Shown one piece after another: positions 44,315 to 52,952 of a stretch of DNA of 64,000 bases (the first letter of the stretch is position 1; the number at the start of each line of letters is the position of its first letter). The notes beneath the pieces are model-generated. The model did no database searches, had not been told where the DNA came from, and saw only the letters and a list, made by a program, of their open reading frames with translations. This DNA is from Siccirubricoccus sp. G192 (GTDB taxonomy: Bacteria > Pseudomonadota > Alphaproteobacteria > Acetobacterales > Acetobacteraceae). Made by a program: the position numbers and the translations under genes. The stretch covers positions 2,453,501-2,517,500 of the forward strand of contig NZ_JAHREN010000001.1 of assembly GCF_019084075.1 (NCBI RefSeq), in the 5' to 3' direction.

Positions 44315-44749
44315 ATGGCGGATCCGAGCGGCAAGCCTGAAACGGACCTGATGCGCATGCTGGCTGATTTCCGCCTGCCCGGCATGCCGGACATGGAAGC
44401 GCTCGCCGCGGCCCAGCGCCGCAACATCGAGGCGCTTTCGGCCGCCAACCGGGTGGCGCTGGAAGGCGCCCAGGCGGTGGCCCGGCGGCATATGGAGATC
44501 CTGCAATCCTCCATGGCCGAGATGACCGAGGCCATGAAGGCGATGAGTTCGCAGGAGGCGCCGCAGGCCAAGGCCGCGCGCCAGGCCGAGATGATGAAGG
44601 CCGCCTATGAGAAGGCGGTGGCCAACATGAAGGAAGTGGCGGACCTCATCCAGAAGTCCAATACCGAGGCGCTTTCCGTGCTCAACCGCCGCTTCACCGA
44701 GGCGATGGACGAGGTGAAGGCGCTGGCCGGCAAGCAGGGCAAGGCCTGA
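44315..44749 (+). CDS. phasin family protein
   Basis: The 144-residue, Cys-free, amphipathic helical protein carries the phasin pattern: LADFRLPGMPDMEALAAAQR, NIEALSAANRVALEGAQAVA, then EMMKAAYEKAVANMKEVADL. Phasins coat polyhydroxyalkanoate granules, implying PHA storage. The ATG at 44315 is preferred over 44312 because of its spacing from AGGAGG at 44304-44309. Confidence 0.9.
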   Translation: MADPSGKPETDLMRMLADFRLPGMPDMEALAAAQRRNIEALSAANRVALEGAQAVARRHMEILQSSMAEMTEAMKAMSSQEAPQAKAARQAEMMKAAYEKAVANMKEVADLIQKSNTEALSVLNRRFTEAMDEVKALAGKQGKA

Positions 44750-44800
44750 TCCCGCCCCGCCCCGGCGCGGGCGCAGCGGCCCGCGCTGGCCCGGCCTTCC

Positions 44801-45205
44801 TCAGGCCCGGGTCGCCAGGGCGATGGCCGAGGCCTGGCGGAGCGGTGGCCGGTGCCCCGCCGCGCCGTAGCCGGGGCCGGTGTTGCGCGGCCGGGCGGCG
44901 CCGGCGATGGTCTCGATCACCCGCGACTGGATGGTGATGGCGCGTTCCAGCAGGCGCCGGTTCTCGGTGCCGAGATGCTGCAGCCGCGTCGCCAGGTCCT
45001 CGGCCGTCTGGCGCACCGGGCCGGCCGCCTGCGCCCCGATCTTCGCCGCGGCGGCATAGGCGGCGGCGAAGGCGTCGGAAGCCTGTATTTTGGCGGTGGC
45101 GAGGCCGGCGGCGCGCGGCAGGTCGAGCGCGATCAGCGCCTCGTTCTCGGCCCGCAGGGTCTCGGCCAGGCGGAGGCCGGCGGTGAGCAGGGCTTCCATC
45201 ATCAT
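44801..45205 (-). CDS. flbY: flagellar FlbY-like / FlgN-type chaperone-like protein
   Basis: The 134-residue helical protein (TAGLRLAETLRAENEALIAL, LATRLQHLGTENRRLLERAI) has the length and heptad pattern of FlgN/FlbY proteins. It is the third gene after flgI and cheL, the position of flbY in Caulobacter, where it affects flagellar assembly; FlgN proteins act as export chaperones for FlgK/FlgL. Its ATG overlaps the cheL stop. Gene name is inferred mainly from order. Confidence 0.65.
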   Translation of the reverse strand: MMMEALLTAGLRLAETLRAENEALIALDLPRAAGLATAKIQASDAFAAAYAAAAKIGAQAAGPVRQTAEDLATRLQHLGTENRRLLERAITIQSRVIETIAGAARPRNTGPGYGAAGHRPPLRQASAIALATRA

Positions 45206-45522
45206 GTCGGATTCTCCGGAGGGGTTGGGGTCTCGGCCGCGGCTTGCAGGCGCAGCATCTCGCGCAGCACCATGTCGGCGATGCCGACGCCCTGGGCGCC
45301 CGGCGGGCCACTGCGCGCGGCGGCGCCGGCCATGGCGTCCAGCAGCATCGGCCGCCACTGGCTCTCCGCCGCGCCGCCACCGAATGCGGAGCGGCTCATG
45401 TCCACCGTGGCGAAGGCCGGGGCGAGCAGTTGTGAGAGGGCCTGGGCCTCGAAGGCCTGGGCGGCCTGGCGCAGCCGCGGCGGGGCGGCGGCAAGCTGGG
45501 CCTGGGTGATCGGGCCGGGCAT
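45202..45522 (-). CDS. cheL: rod-binding flagellar protein (FlgJ N-terminal domain / CheL)
   Basis: The 106-residue protein consists only of the rod-binding domain of FlgJ: RLRQAAQAFEAQALSQLLAP, then MSRSAFGGGAAESQWRPMLL and a GVGIADMVLREML helix. The muramidase half of enterobacterial FlgJ is absent, as in alphaproteobacteria. The ATG at 45522 overlaps the stop of a 38-residue frame produced by a repeat insertion after flgI. Confidence 0.85.
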   Translation of the reverse strand: MPGPITQAQLAAAPPRLRQAAQAFEAQALSQLLAPAFATVDMSRSAFGGGAAESQWRPMLLDAMAGAAARSGPPGAQGVGIADMVLREMLRLQAAAETPTPPENPT

Positions 45523-45638
45523 CAGCGCAGCTCCGGTTCGGATTGCCGCGTAGCCCGGCGCAGCCGGGCGAAGCCCAGACAACGTGTCGCCCGGCGCGGC
45601 CGGGCGAAGCCCTGGAGATAGCGTTGCAGGCCGGGCAT
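45522..45638 (-). CDS. 38-residue coupling frame created by a palindromic repeat between flgI and cheL
   Basis: The frame starts with an ATG overlapping the flgI stop (TGATG) and ends in a TGA overlapping the cheL ATG (TGATG). It encodes MPGLQRYLQGFARPRRATRC and then GFARLRRATRQSEPELR. Its middle is two GGCTTCGCCCGGC-type palindromes, and its end repeats the flgI ending (SELELR versus SEPELR). It probably keeps translational coupling across the inserted DNA; a peptide function is not implied. Confidence 0.5.
   Translation of the reverse strand: MPGLQRYLQGFARPRRATRCLGFARLRRATRQSEPELR
45540..45620. repeat. paired palindromic (REP-like) units between flgI and cheL
   Basis: Two units contain AGCCCGGCGCAGCCGGGC and CGCCCGGCGCGGCCGGGCG, each followed by GAAGCCC, with 7-8 bp stems around three-base loops. 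They are flanked by an imperfect direct repeat of about 27 bases that includes the end of flgI and the start of cheL, resembling a duplication generated on insertion. Confidence 0.7.
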
Positions 45639-46777
45639 CAGCGCAACTCCAGTTCGGACTGCAACGCGCCCGCGGCCTTGATGGTCTGCAATATGGAGAT
45701 CAGGTCGCGCGGGCCGACGCCGAGCGCGTTCAGCCCGCGCACCAATTCCTGCAGGGTGATGCCGCCGCGCAGGACGCCGAGGCGGCGTTCCGCCTGGTCC
45801 TCCACTTCTATGTTGGTGCGCGGCACCACCACCGTGTCGCCATTGCCGAGGGGGTTCGGCTGGCTCACCTGCGGCGTCTCGGTGACGCGGATGGTGAGGT
45901 TGCCCTGGGCGATCGCCACGGTGGAGACCCGCACATTGGCACCCATCACGATGGTGCCGGAGGCTTCCTCGATGATGACGCGGGCCACCTGGTCCGGCTC
46001 CACCCGCAACTGCTCGATCTCGCCAAGGAAGCTCACGGGGTCGCGCCCCGCCAGGGCGAGGGCGACGGTGCGCGGGTCGGTCGCGGTGGCGAGCTGGGCG
46101 CCGGCGGCGCGGTTGATCGCGGCGGCGATGCGGCGCGCGGTGGTGAGGTCGGGGTTGCGGAGCGACAGCCGCATGCTGGTGCGGCCGGCCAGCGCATAGG
46201 GAATCTCGCGCTCGACGATGGCGCCATTGGCGATGCGGGCGCTGGTCGGCACGCCGCGCTGGAGGCTGGCGCCGGCGCCGCGGGCGGCGATGGCGCCGGT
46301 GGCGACGGCGCCCTGGGCCACCGCGAAGACCTCGCCATCGGCGCCGAGCAGCGGCGTGACCAGCAGGGTGCCGCCCATCAGGTTGGTGGCATCGCCCAGC
46401 GCCGAGACCGCGACATCGATCCGGCTGCCCGGCCGGGAGAAGGCGGGCAGGTTGGCGGTGACCATCACCGCGGCGATGTTGCGGGTATCGAGCTTCGCCT
46501 CGTTGTCCCGGGTATTGACGCCGAGGCGCTCCAGCATGCCGACCAGGGATTGCCGGGTGAAGATGGCGGTGCGCAGCCGGTCGCCGGTGCCGGCCAGGCC
46601 GACCACCAGCCCGTAGCCGACCAGTTGGTTGTCGCGGACCCCCTCCATATCGGCGATGTCCTTGATCCGCACGGATTGCGCCGCGGCGGGGGCAACAACC
46701 GCGTGGAGGGAGAGCAGCGCCATCATGGCCGCTGCCGCCAAGGCGGTCTTCGCCCTTGCGAAAGCAATTTTGGCCAC
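45638..46777 (-). CDS. flgI: flagellar P-ring protein FlgI
   Basis: The 379-residue periplasmic P-ring subunit has a signal peptide (AKTALAAAAMMALLSLHAVV, cleavage after APAAAQ) and the FlgI signature VRIKDIADMEGVRDNQLVGY followed by GLVVGLAGTGD, then FTRQSLVGMLERLGVN and the C-terminal ITLQELVRGLNALGVGPRDL. GTG 46777 is chosen because it gives a standard signal peptide; the ATG at 46918 would add 47 residues before it. A perfect sigma-54 site lies just upstream. It is divergent from fliX. Confidence 0.94.
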   Translation of the reverse strand: MAKIAFARAKTALAAAAMMALLSLHAVVAPAAAQSVRIKDIADMEGVRDNQLVGYGLVVGLAGTGDRLRTAIFTRQSLVGMLERLGVNTRDNEAKLDTRNIAAVMVTANLPAFSRPGSRIDVAVSALGDATNLMGGTLLVTPLLGADGEVFAVAQGAVATGAIAARGAGASLQRGVPTSARIANGAIVEREIPYALAGRTSMRLSLRNPDLTTARRIAAAINRAAGAQLATATDPRTVALALAGRDPVSFLGEIEQLRVEPDQVARVIIEEASGTIVMGANVRVSTVAIAQGNLTIRVTETPQVSQPNPLGNGDTVVVPRTNIEVEDQAERRLGVLRGGITLQELVRGLNALGVGPRDLISILQTIKAAGALQSELELR

Positions 46778-46811
46778 GCTGTCCTCCGTCCCGCAGTCGG
46801 GGAGGGTGGTT

Positions 46812-46827
46812 TGCAACCGGCGTGCCA
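46812..46827 (-). promoter_or_regulatory. sigma-54 (RpoN) promoter of the flgI-cheL-flbY operon
   Basis: The minus strand reads TGGCACGCCGGTTGCA, an exact match to the -24/-12 consensus TGGCACG-N4-TTGCW. Transcription would begin near 46800, about 23 bases before the flgI start. It supports class III, RpoN-dependent control of this operon. Confidence 0.85.
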
Positions 46828-46956
46828 GGCTTCGGCCCGGCCGGGCGGCCATCGGGGCGGCGGGAGATGCCTCCGGGGCGGCAGGAAGTGCCGCCGCGGG
46901 GGCGCGGTTTGCCGCCACCCGGCAAGCACAGGGGGTAGGGCGCAGGAGGCGCGGAG

Positions 46957-47379
46957 ATGCGTGGAGTGGGCAGGGTATCAGGCGGCGGCATCGCCTCGGG
47001 GGCGGCGCGGGGCAGTGGCCGGGGCGGCGGCTTCTCGGTGGGGCTGGCGGCGGGCGGGGCGATGCGGGGCGCGGCGGCGGCCGGGGCGGTGGTGCCGCTC
47101 GGGCTCGGGATGCTGTCCTTGCAGGAAAGTGGCAGCGGCGCCGAGCGCGATGCCGCCGCGCGCCGCCGCGCCGAGTCGCTGCTGGACGAACTGGACGGGT
47201 TGCAGGCGGAGCTTCTGGACGGGCGCCGGGACTCCGGCCGCCTGGCCCGGCTGGCGGCGCTGGAGGAGGGGGAGGCGGGGGCCGATCCAGGGTTGCGGGA
47301 GGCGGTTCAAGCCATCGTCCTGCGCGCCCGGATTGAATTGGCCCGGCGCGGCTGGAACGAATCTGCGTCAGTGACGTGA
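46957..47379 (+). CDS. fliX: flagellar assembly regulator FliX
   Basis: The 140-residue protein has a Gly-rich N-terminus and a C-terminal domain with AESLLDELDGLQAELLDGRR, then LARLAAL and LREAVQAIVLRARIELARRG, the FliX pattern. In Caulobacter, FliX couples early basal-body assembly to FlbD-activated sigma-54 transcription. It is divergent from flgI, as in Caulobacter, and consistent with the sigma-54 site in the shared gap. Confidence 0.85.
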   Translation: MRGVGRVSGGGIASGAARGSGRGGGFSVGLAAGGAMRGAAAAGAVVPLGLGMLSLQESGSGAERDAAARRRAESLLDELDGLQAELLDGRRDSGRLARLAALEEGEAGADPGLREAVQAIVLRARIELARRGWNESASVT

Positions 47380-47496
47380 AAGCCGCGCCATTTCAGCAAT
47401 TTGCCACAAGGCTCCCCTTGGCGTTGGCGCTTTTCCCCCTGTATGGTCCGCCCGACTCCGGGACCGGGTTCCGGGGGGATTGGGGCCGTCCAAACA

Positions 47497-47913
47497 ATGC
47501 TCAGCACGTTGCCGCCGGACTACCGTCCTTCGGACGATGAAGAGTTCATGAATCACCAGCAGCAGGCCTATTTCCGCCAGAAGCTGCTGCGCTGGCGCCA
47601 GGATCTGCTGCGGGAAGCAGGGGATACCCTGGCCAGCCTTTCGGCCGGCGGCATCGCCGAGGCCGACCTCACCGACCGTGCCAGCGTCGAAACCGACCGG
47701 GCGCTGGAGCTTCGCACCCGCGACCGGGCACGCAAGCTGATCTCGAAGATCGACCAGGCACTGGAGCGGATCGAGAACGGCACCTATGGCTATTGCGAGG
47801 AAAGCGGCGAGCCGATCAGCCTGAGACGGCTGGAGGCACGGCCGATCGCCACCCTGTCGGTCGAGGCGCAGGAGCGCCACGAGCGCATGGAGCGGGTCCA
47901 CCGCGACGATTGA
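47497..47913 (+). CDS. dksA: RNA polymerase-binding transcription factor DksA
   Basis: The 138-residue protein has a coiled-coil hairpin (YFRQKLLRWRQDLLREAGDT, DRALELRTRDRARKLISKID) and a C-terminal finger NGTYGYCEESGEPISLRRLE followed by ARPIATLSVEAQERHE. Only one of the four zinc-finger Cys is kept, as is common in alphaproteobacterial DksA. It enters the polymerase secondary channel with ppGpp to adjust stringent-response transcription. It lies next to fliX, an arrangement recurring in related genomes. It is followed by a family B repeat. Confidence 0.92.
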   Translation: MLSTLPPDYRPSDDEEFMNHQQQAYFRQKLLRWRQDLLREAGDTLASLSAGGIAEADLTDRASVETDRALELRTRDRARKLISKIDQALERIENGTYGYCEESGEPISLRRLEARPIATLSVEAQERHERMERVHRDD

Positions 47914-47914
47914 G

Positions 47915-47971
47915 CGGCCCGGTCGTCCGAAGGCGGAGCCGGAGGGCGTGAACCGGCCCGCAAGATACAAG
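47915..47971. repeat. 57-bp repeat, family B, third copy
   Basis: This single copy matches the tandem pair at 14112-14225 (CGGCCCGGTCGTCCGAAGGC through GGGCGTGAACCGGCCCGCAA to GATACAAG) and begins one base after the dksA stop. It lies between convergent genes. Confidence 0.85.
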
Positions 47972-48031
47972 CCGCGGTAGGCGATATCCGCCCCGGCCCG
48001 GAGGCGCCAGCCCCGCTGATCCCGCGTGGGA

Positions 48032-49027
48032 TCAGCCGGTGCGGATGTTCCTGGCCCGGATGATGTCGCCCCATTTCCGCGATTCCTGCGCCAGATAGGC
48101 GGGCCAGGCTTCCGGCGGGGCGCCGACCAGATTGAGGCCGGCGGCGTCCAGCTTCTCCTTTACCTCCGGCGCGCGCAGGGCCGCGCTGGCCGCCACATAG
48201 AGCTTGCGGATTACTGCATCCGGCGTTCCGGCCGGCGCCAGCAGGGCGAAATCGGTCGAGGACTGGAAGCCGGGCAGCCCCGCCTCCGCGATGCTCGGCA
48301 CATCCGGGGCCAGCGGCGCACGCTCCGTGGTGGAGACACCGAGCGCCCGGATCTGGCCGGTGGCCAGGAAGGGCAGGGCGGTGATGACATCGATGAAGGT
48401 CACCTTGGTCTCCCCGGCCAGCAGCGCCTGCGCCGCCGGCCCGCCGCCGCGATAGGGCACGTGCAGCATGCTGATCTTCGCCATGGACATCAGCATTTCG
48501 GTCGCCAGGTGGCTGGTGCCGCCGATCCCGGAGGTGCCGAAGGTCAGCACCCCCGGCTGCGCCCGCGCCAGCGCCAGCAACTGCTCCAGGTCCCGCGCCG
48601 GCACCGAGGGATGCACGCAGAGCAATTGCGGGCTGGTGGCGAGCAGGCTGATGCCGGTGAAGGCGTGGTCGCTGTCATAGGGCAGCGAGGCGTAGAGATG
48701 CGGCGCGATGGCATAGGTGCTGTTGGTGCCGAGCAGCAGCGTATAGCCATCCGGCCGCGCCCGCGCCACGGAGCCATGGCCGAGCGTGCCGGTGGCGCCC
48801 GGCCGGTTCTCCACCACGAAAGCCTGGCCGAGATCGGCGGAGACGCGCTGCATCAGGATGCGCGTGAGGGAATCCGAGGAACCGCCGGGCGGCCAGGGAT
48901 TGACCACCGTCACCGGCCGGTCCGGGTAGCCGCCGGCAGTGCCCTGGCTGCGGCCGGGGCGGGGCAGGGCGGCGAGCATCGGCAGCGCGGCAAGGACGGC
49001 GCGGCGGCTGGTTCGGGCGGCGGGCAT
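48032..49027 (-). CDS. Bug/TctC family periplasmic solute-binding protein
   Basis: The 331-residue receptor has a twin-Arg-like signal (RTSRRAVLAALPMLAALPRP) and motifs YPDRPVTVVNPWPPGGSSD, QAFVVENRPGATGTLGHGSV, DGYTLLLGTNSTYAI, LHVPYRGGGPAAQALLAGE and APDVPSIAEAGLPGF. It is intact. It lies 44 bases downstream of hyuA in the same direction, so it may bind the substrate or product of the hydantoinase/oxoprolinase-like enzyme. No TctAB permease is nearby. Confidence 0.9.
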   Translation of the reverse strand: MPAARTSRRAVLAALPMLAALPRPGRSQGTAGGYPDRPVTVVNPWPPGGSSDSLTRILMQRVSADLGQAFVVENRPGATGTLGHGSVARARPDGYTLLLGTNSTYAIAPHLYASLPYDSDHAFTGISLLATSPQLLCVHPSVPARDLEQLLALARAQPGVLTFGTSGIGGTSHLATEMLMSMAKISMLHVPYRGGGPAAQALLAGETKVTFIDVITALPFLATGQIRALGVSTTERAPLAPDVPSIAEAGLPGFQSSTDFALLAPAGTPDAVIRKLYVAASAALRAPEVKEKLDAAGLNLVGAPPEAWPAYLAQESRKWGDIIRARNIRTG

Positions 49028-49071
49028 GGCGCGGCTCCTGCGGGCAGGGGGGGCGGCGGGCGGTGGCGTCG

Positions 49072-51168
49072 TTACGGCAAGTCCAGCACCAGATTGAGCT
49101 GCGCGTCCACCGTCACGCGCGTGGCGGGGCCGATGACGCAGGTGGATTCGCGTTCCTCGACCAGGGCCGGGCCCTGGAATTCCATGCCGGGGCGCAGCGC
49201 GTAGCGGTCGTAGACGCCGCATTCCAGCGGGCCATGCCCCTCGAAGATCACGCTGCGGTGGCCGCGCGGCGCGGGGGCGCCGCCGCCCGTGGCCGGGGCG
49301 CCGCCGATGCGGATGTCCTGGCCGGGCGCGGCGCAGACCAGGCGCCAGGACAGCGCCTCGATCGGCGCCTCCTCCACCACCCGGCCGAAACGCTCGCGGT
49401 AGCTGGCGAAGAAGCTGGCGCGGATGGCCGCCGCATCGGCCTCGCCAAGCGCGATGCCGGGCAGCGGCACCGGGATCTCGAAGCCCTGGCCGACATGGCG
49501 CATGTCGGCGGCCGGTTTCAGCACGATCTCCGCCGGGTCGGCGCCGGCTTCCTCCAGCAATTGCCGGCCCTCGGCCGCCATCTCGGCGAAGAGGGCATTG
49601 ACCCGCGCCCAGTCCAGCCGCTCCAGCCGGCCGACATGGCTGCGCACCATGTCGGTGGCCGGCGGCGCCACCAGGAAGCCGAGCGCCGAGGCGACGCCGG
49701 CGCCGAAGGGCACCAGGATGCGCCGGATCTTCAGCAACCGCGCCAGGTTCCAGGCATGCACCGGCCCGGCGCCGCCGAAGGCGATGAGCGCGTATTGCCG
49801 GGGGTCGCGCCCCTTCTCGGCGAGATGCATGCGGGTTGCCGCCGCCATGGTCTCATCGACGATGCGTTGCACGCCGAGCGCGGCATCGAGCGGCGCCAGG
49901 CCGAGCTGCTCGGCGATGCCATCGGCGAAGGCGCGGCGCACCCGGTCCGGGTCCAGCCGCATCTCGCCGCCGAGGAAATAGGCGGGGTCGAGCCGGCCGA
50001 GCAGCAGGTCCGCATCCGTCACCGTGGGCTCGGTGCCGCCGCGGCCATAGCAGACCGGGCCGGGCTTGGCGCCGGCGCTGCGGGGGCCGACCTTCATCAG
50101 GCCGGAGCCGGGCTCGACCCGCGCGATGGAGCCGCCGCCGGCGCCGATCTCAATCATGTCCACGACCGAGACCTTGAGCGGCAGCCCGCTGCCCTTGACG
50201 AAGCGACGGACGCGGCCGGCCTCGAAATCATATTTGTGGTCGGGCGCGCCATCCTCCACCAGGCACATCTTCGCCGTGGTGCCGCCCATGTCGTAGGAAA
50301 CCACGCGGTCGAGCCCGGCGAGCTTCGAGAGGAAGGCGGCCGCCATGGCGCCGGCGGCGGGACCGCTCTCGATCAGGCGGATGGGGAATTCCTTCGCCTC
50401 CCGCACCGCCGCGATGCCGCCGCCCGAGAGCATGACATAGAGCCTGCCGCCGAAGCCGATACCGGTGAGCTGTTCCTCCAGCCGATCCAGGTAGCGGCGC
50501 ATGCGCGGCTGCACATAGGCATTGGCGCAGGCGGTGCTGGTGCGTTCGTATTCGCGGATCTCCGGCGCCACCTCGGCCGAGAGGGTGAGGGCGAGATCGG
50601 GATAGATTTCGCGGATGATGGCGCCGGCGCGCCTCTCGTGCCGCGGGTCGCGGTAGCTGTGCAGGAAGCCGATAGCCAGCGCCTCGATGCCGCCCGTCTC
50701 CACCAGGTCGCGCACTTCCCGCCGCACCGCCTCCTCGTCCAGCGGCAGGAGTTCATTGCCATCGGTATCGAGGCGTTCGGGGATCTCGCGGCGGAGGTGG
50801 CGTGGCACCAGGCTCGGCGGCGCTTCCAGGAAAAGGTCGTAGAGGTCGTAGCGGATTTCCCGCCCGATCTCGATGGAATCGCGGAAGCCGGCCGTGGTGA
50901 GCAGCCCGACCCGGGCGCCGGTGCGCTCGATGACGGTATTGGTCACCAAGGTCGTGCCATGCACCATGCTGTGCAGGTCGGCCGGGGTGAGGCCGACTTC
51001 GCGCAGCACGCGCTGCGTGCCCTCGATGATGGCCTCGGCCGGGTCGTCCGGCGTGGTGAGCAGCTTGCCGGTATGCACCAGGTCGCGCGCCGGGTCGTGC
51101 AGCACGAAATCGGTGAAGGTGCCGCCGACATCGACGCCGATGCGGGCGCGGGGCTTCTGAATGGCCAT
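49072..51168 (-). CDS. hydantoinase/oxoprolinase family protein, subunit A (HyuA-like)
   Basis: The 698-residue ATP-dependent hydrolase/carboxylase subunit starts ARIGVDVGGTFTDFVLHDPA, the actin-like nucleotide-binding motif, and includes VHGTTLVTNTVIERTGARVG, LSGGGIAAVREAKEFPIRLI, YDMGGTTAKMCLVEDGAPD and FGGAGPVHAWNLARLL. Family members include 5-oxoprolinase, N-methylhydantoinase and acetophenone or acetone carboxylase; the substrate cannot be assigned. It starts four bases after hyuB, forming the usual pair. Confidence 0.9.
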   Translation of the reverse strand: MAIQKPRARIGVDVGGTFTDFVLHDPARDLVHTGKLLTTPDDPAEAIIEGTQRVLREVGLTPADLHSMVHGTTLVTNTVIERTGARVGLLTTAGFRDSIEIGREIRYDLYDLFLEAPPSLVPRHLRREIPERLDTDGNELLPLDEEAVRREVRDLVETGGIEALAIGFLHSYRDPRHERRAGAIIREIYPDLALTLSAEVAPEIREYERTSTACANAYVQPRMRRYLDRLEEQLTGIGFGGRLYVMLSGGGIAAVREAKEFPIRLIESGPAAGAMAAAFLSKLAGLDRVVSYDMGGTTAKMCLVEDGAPDHKYDFEAGRVRRFVKGSGLPLKVSVVDMIEIGAGGGSIARVEPGSGLMKVGPRSAGAKPGPVCYGRGGTEPTVTDADLLLGRLDPAYFLGGEMRLDPDRVRRAFADGIAEQLGLAPLDAALGVQRIVDETMAAATRMHLAEKGRDPRQYALIAFGGAGPVHAWNLARLLKIRRILVPFGAGVASALGFLVAPPATDMVRSHVGRLERLDWARVNALFAEMAAEGRQLLEEAGADPAEIVLKPAADMRHVGQGFEIPVPLPGIALGEADAAAIRASFFASYRERFGRVVEEAPIEALSWRLVCAAPGQDIRIGGAPATGGGAPAPRGHRSVIFEGHGPLECGVYDRYALRPGMEFQGPALVEERESTCVIGPATRVTVDAQLNLVLDLP

Positions 51169-51172
51169 CGCC

Positions 51173-52829
51173 TCAACCCCGCCCGTAATGGCGCTGCGCT
51201 GCGCCTTCGGTGACATAGCCATCGCGCAGGTCGGCGGCCAGCGCCGCGGCATCGCGCTGCGAGGGCGGGCCATAGCCGCCGCCGCCGGCATAGCGCATCA
51301 CCAGCCGCGTGCCTGGCGCGATCATGGTGCGCGATTTCGGATGCGGGCGCGTGCCGTCGCTCATGCTGATCTCGGCGGCGCCGCCGGAGGCGCCGCCCAG
51401 CACGCCGGAGGCCGGGTGGTCGCGCCGGTCCGAGAGCAGCGAGAGGCGGAGCGGTTCGGGCGCGCGCACCTCGATCACCGCCTCCTGGCCGAGGCCGCCG
51501 CGATAGCGGCCGGCGCCGCCGGAATCCGGGCGCAACTGCTTCCGCCACACCACCAGCGGCGCGACGCTCTCAAAAGCCTCGATGCTGCCGGCGCCGGCAT
51601 TGGTGGGGAAGGCGGTGGTGGGCAGCCCGTCGCGATGCGGGCAGGCGCCCATGCCGCCCGAGGCGAAAAGGATCTGGCTGAACCGGTCGCCATTGCGGTC
51701 GAGGCCGGAGAACAGTGCCCGCATGGTCGGCGCGCCGCCGCATTCGGCGATGACCTTGTCCGGCAGCACATCCGCCAGCGCCTTGTAGATGGCGCCTGCC
51801 AGCAGGTGGCCGGTCAATTGCCGGGCGCTGCAGGGCGCCGGGAAGCGCGGGTTCAGGATGCTGCCCTCGGGCGCCAGCACCTCGATGGCGCGGTAGCTGC
51901 CCTCATTGCGCGGGGTGAAGGGATCGAGCGCGCATTTCACCGGATAGACCGAATAGGCATGGGTATAGTTCAGGACGCAGTTGATGCCGCGGTCGATCTG
52001 CGGCGAGGTGCCGGCGAAGTCGATCACCATGCGCTCGCCGCTGACCGTCACCGCGCATTGGATGCGGGTGATCGCCTCGTCGAATCCATCCGCCTCGATG
52101 CTGGAACGGTAGGTGCCGTCCGGCACGGCGCCGATCGCCAGGCGCATGGCGCGGTCGGCCCTGGCATGCAGGGCGCGGCCGAGGCCCTGGAGGTCCGCGA
52201 GGCCGGCATCCTCCAGGAATTCCGCGACGCGGCTGGCGCAGACCTGGTTGGAGGTGAGCTGCGCCTCCAGGTCGCCCATCACCTGGTTCGGCACCCGGAC
52301 ATTGGAAAGGAAGAGCTCGACCAGCTCCTCGTTCCGCACGCCTTCGCGCAGCAACCGCGTCGGCGGGATGCGGATGCCTTCCTCGAAGACCTCCCGGCAA
52401 TCGGCGGACCAGAGCGCGCCGCCGACATCCGGCGAATGCGCGATGCAGCCGGCGAAGCCCACCAGCCGGTCGCGGTGGAAGATCGGCGTCACCGCGGTGA
52501 TGTCGGGCAGGTGGCCGGTGGCGAGCCAGGGGTCGTTGGTGATGACGCAATCGCCGGGGCGCCAGGTCCCGGCCGGGAATTTCGCCAGGAAATGCTTGGT
52601 GGTGCGCGGCAGGATGCAGGAGGAAGCTGGCGATGCCGCCGGTATTCTCCGTCACGCTGTCGCCATTGGCGTCCATCAGCACCGTGGCGAAATCATTCGA
52701 TTCACGGACGATGGTGGAGAAGGCGGTGCGAAGCAGTGCTGCCGCGGCCTCATCGGCGATGGAGATCAGGCGGCTCCAGAGGATTTCCAGGGTGATCGGA
52801 TCGAAGCCCTCATCGGTGCCGTCTGCCAT
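51173..52829 (-). CDS. hydantoinase B/oxoprolinase family protein (HyuB-like), frameshifted
   Basis: This is the partner subunit of the HyuA-like protein. Motifs are FDPITLEILWSRLISIADEA, LRTAFSTIVRESNDFATVLM, then in the second frame GCIAHSPDVGGALWS, SIEADGFDEAITRIQCAVTV and the C-terminal RPDSGGAGRYRGGLGQEAVI. The break is near 52618-52624 (plus strand AGGAGGAAG). Removing one base reads IASFSCILPRTTKHFLAKFP and then TWRPGDCVITNDPWLATGHL. The corrected length is 551 residues. The ATG at 52829 follows GGAGGG. It is the first gene of hyuB-hyuA-Bug, divergent from the tauD-like operon. Confidence 0.87.
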
Positions 52830-52952
52830 CGCGCATCCCTCCGTCGCCACGGGGAGGCTAGAACCGCCGCCCGGGGCCGGCAAGGCGGGTAGCGCCCTCG
52901 CGCGAAGCTGCTAGGCTGCGGCGAAACCGGCCTGCGCGCGGGAGGAAAAGCC

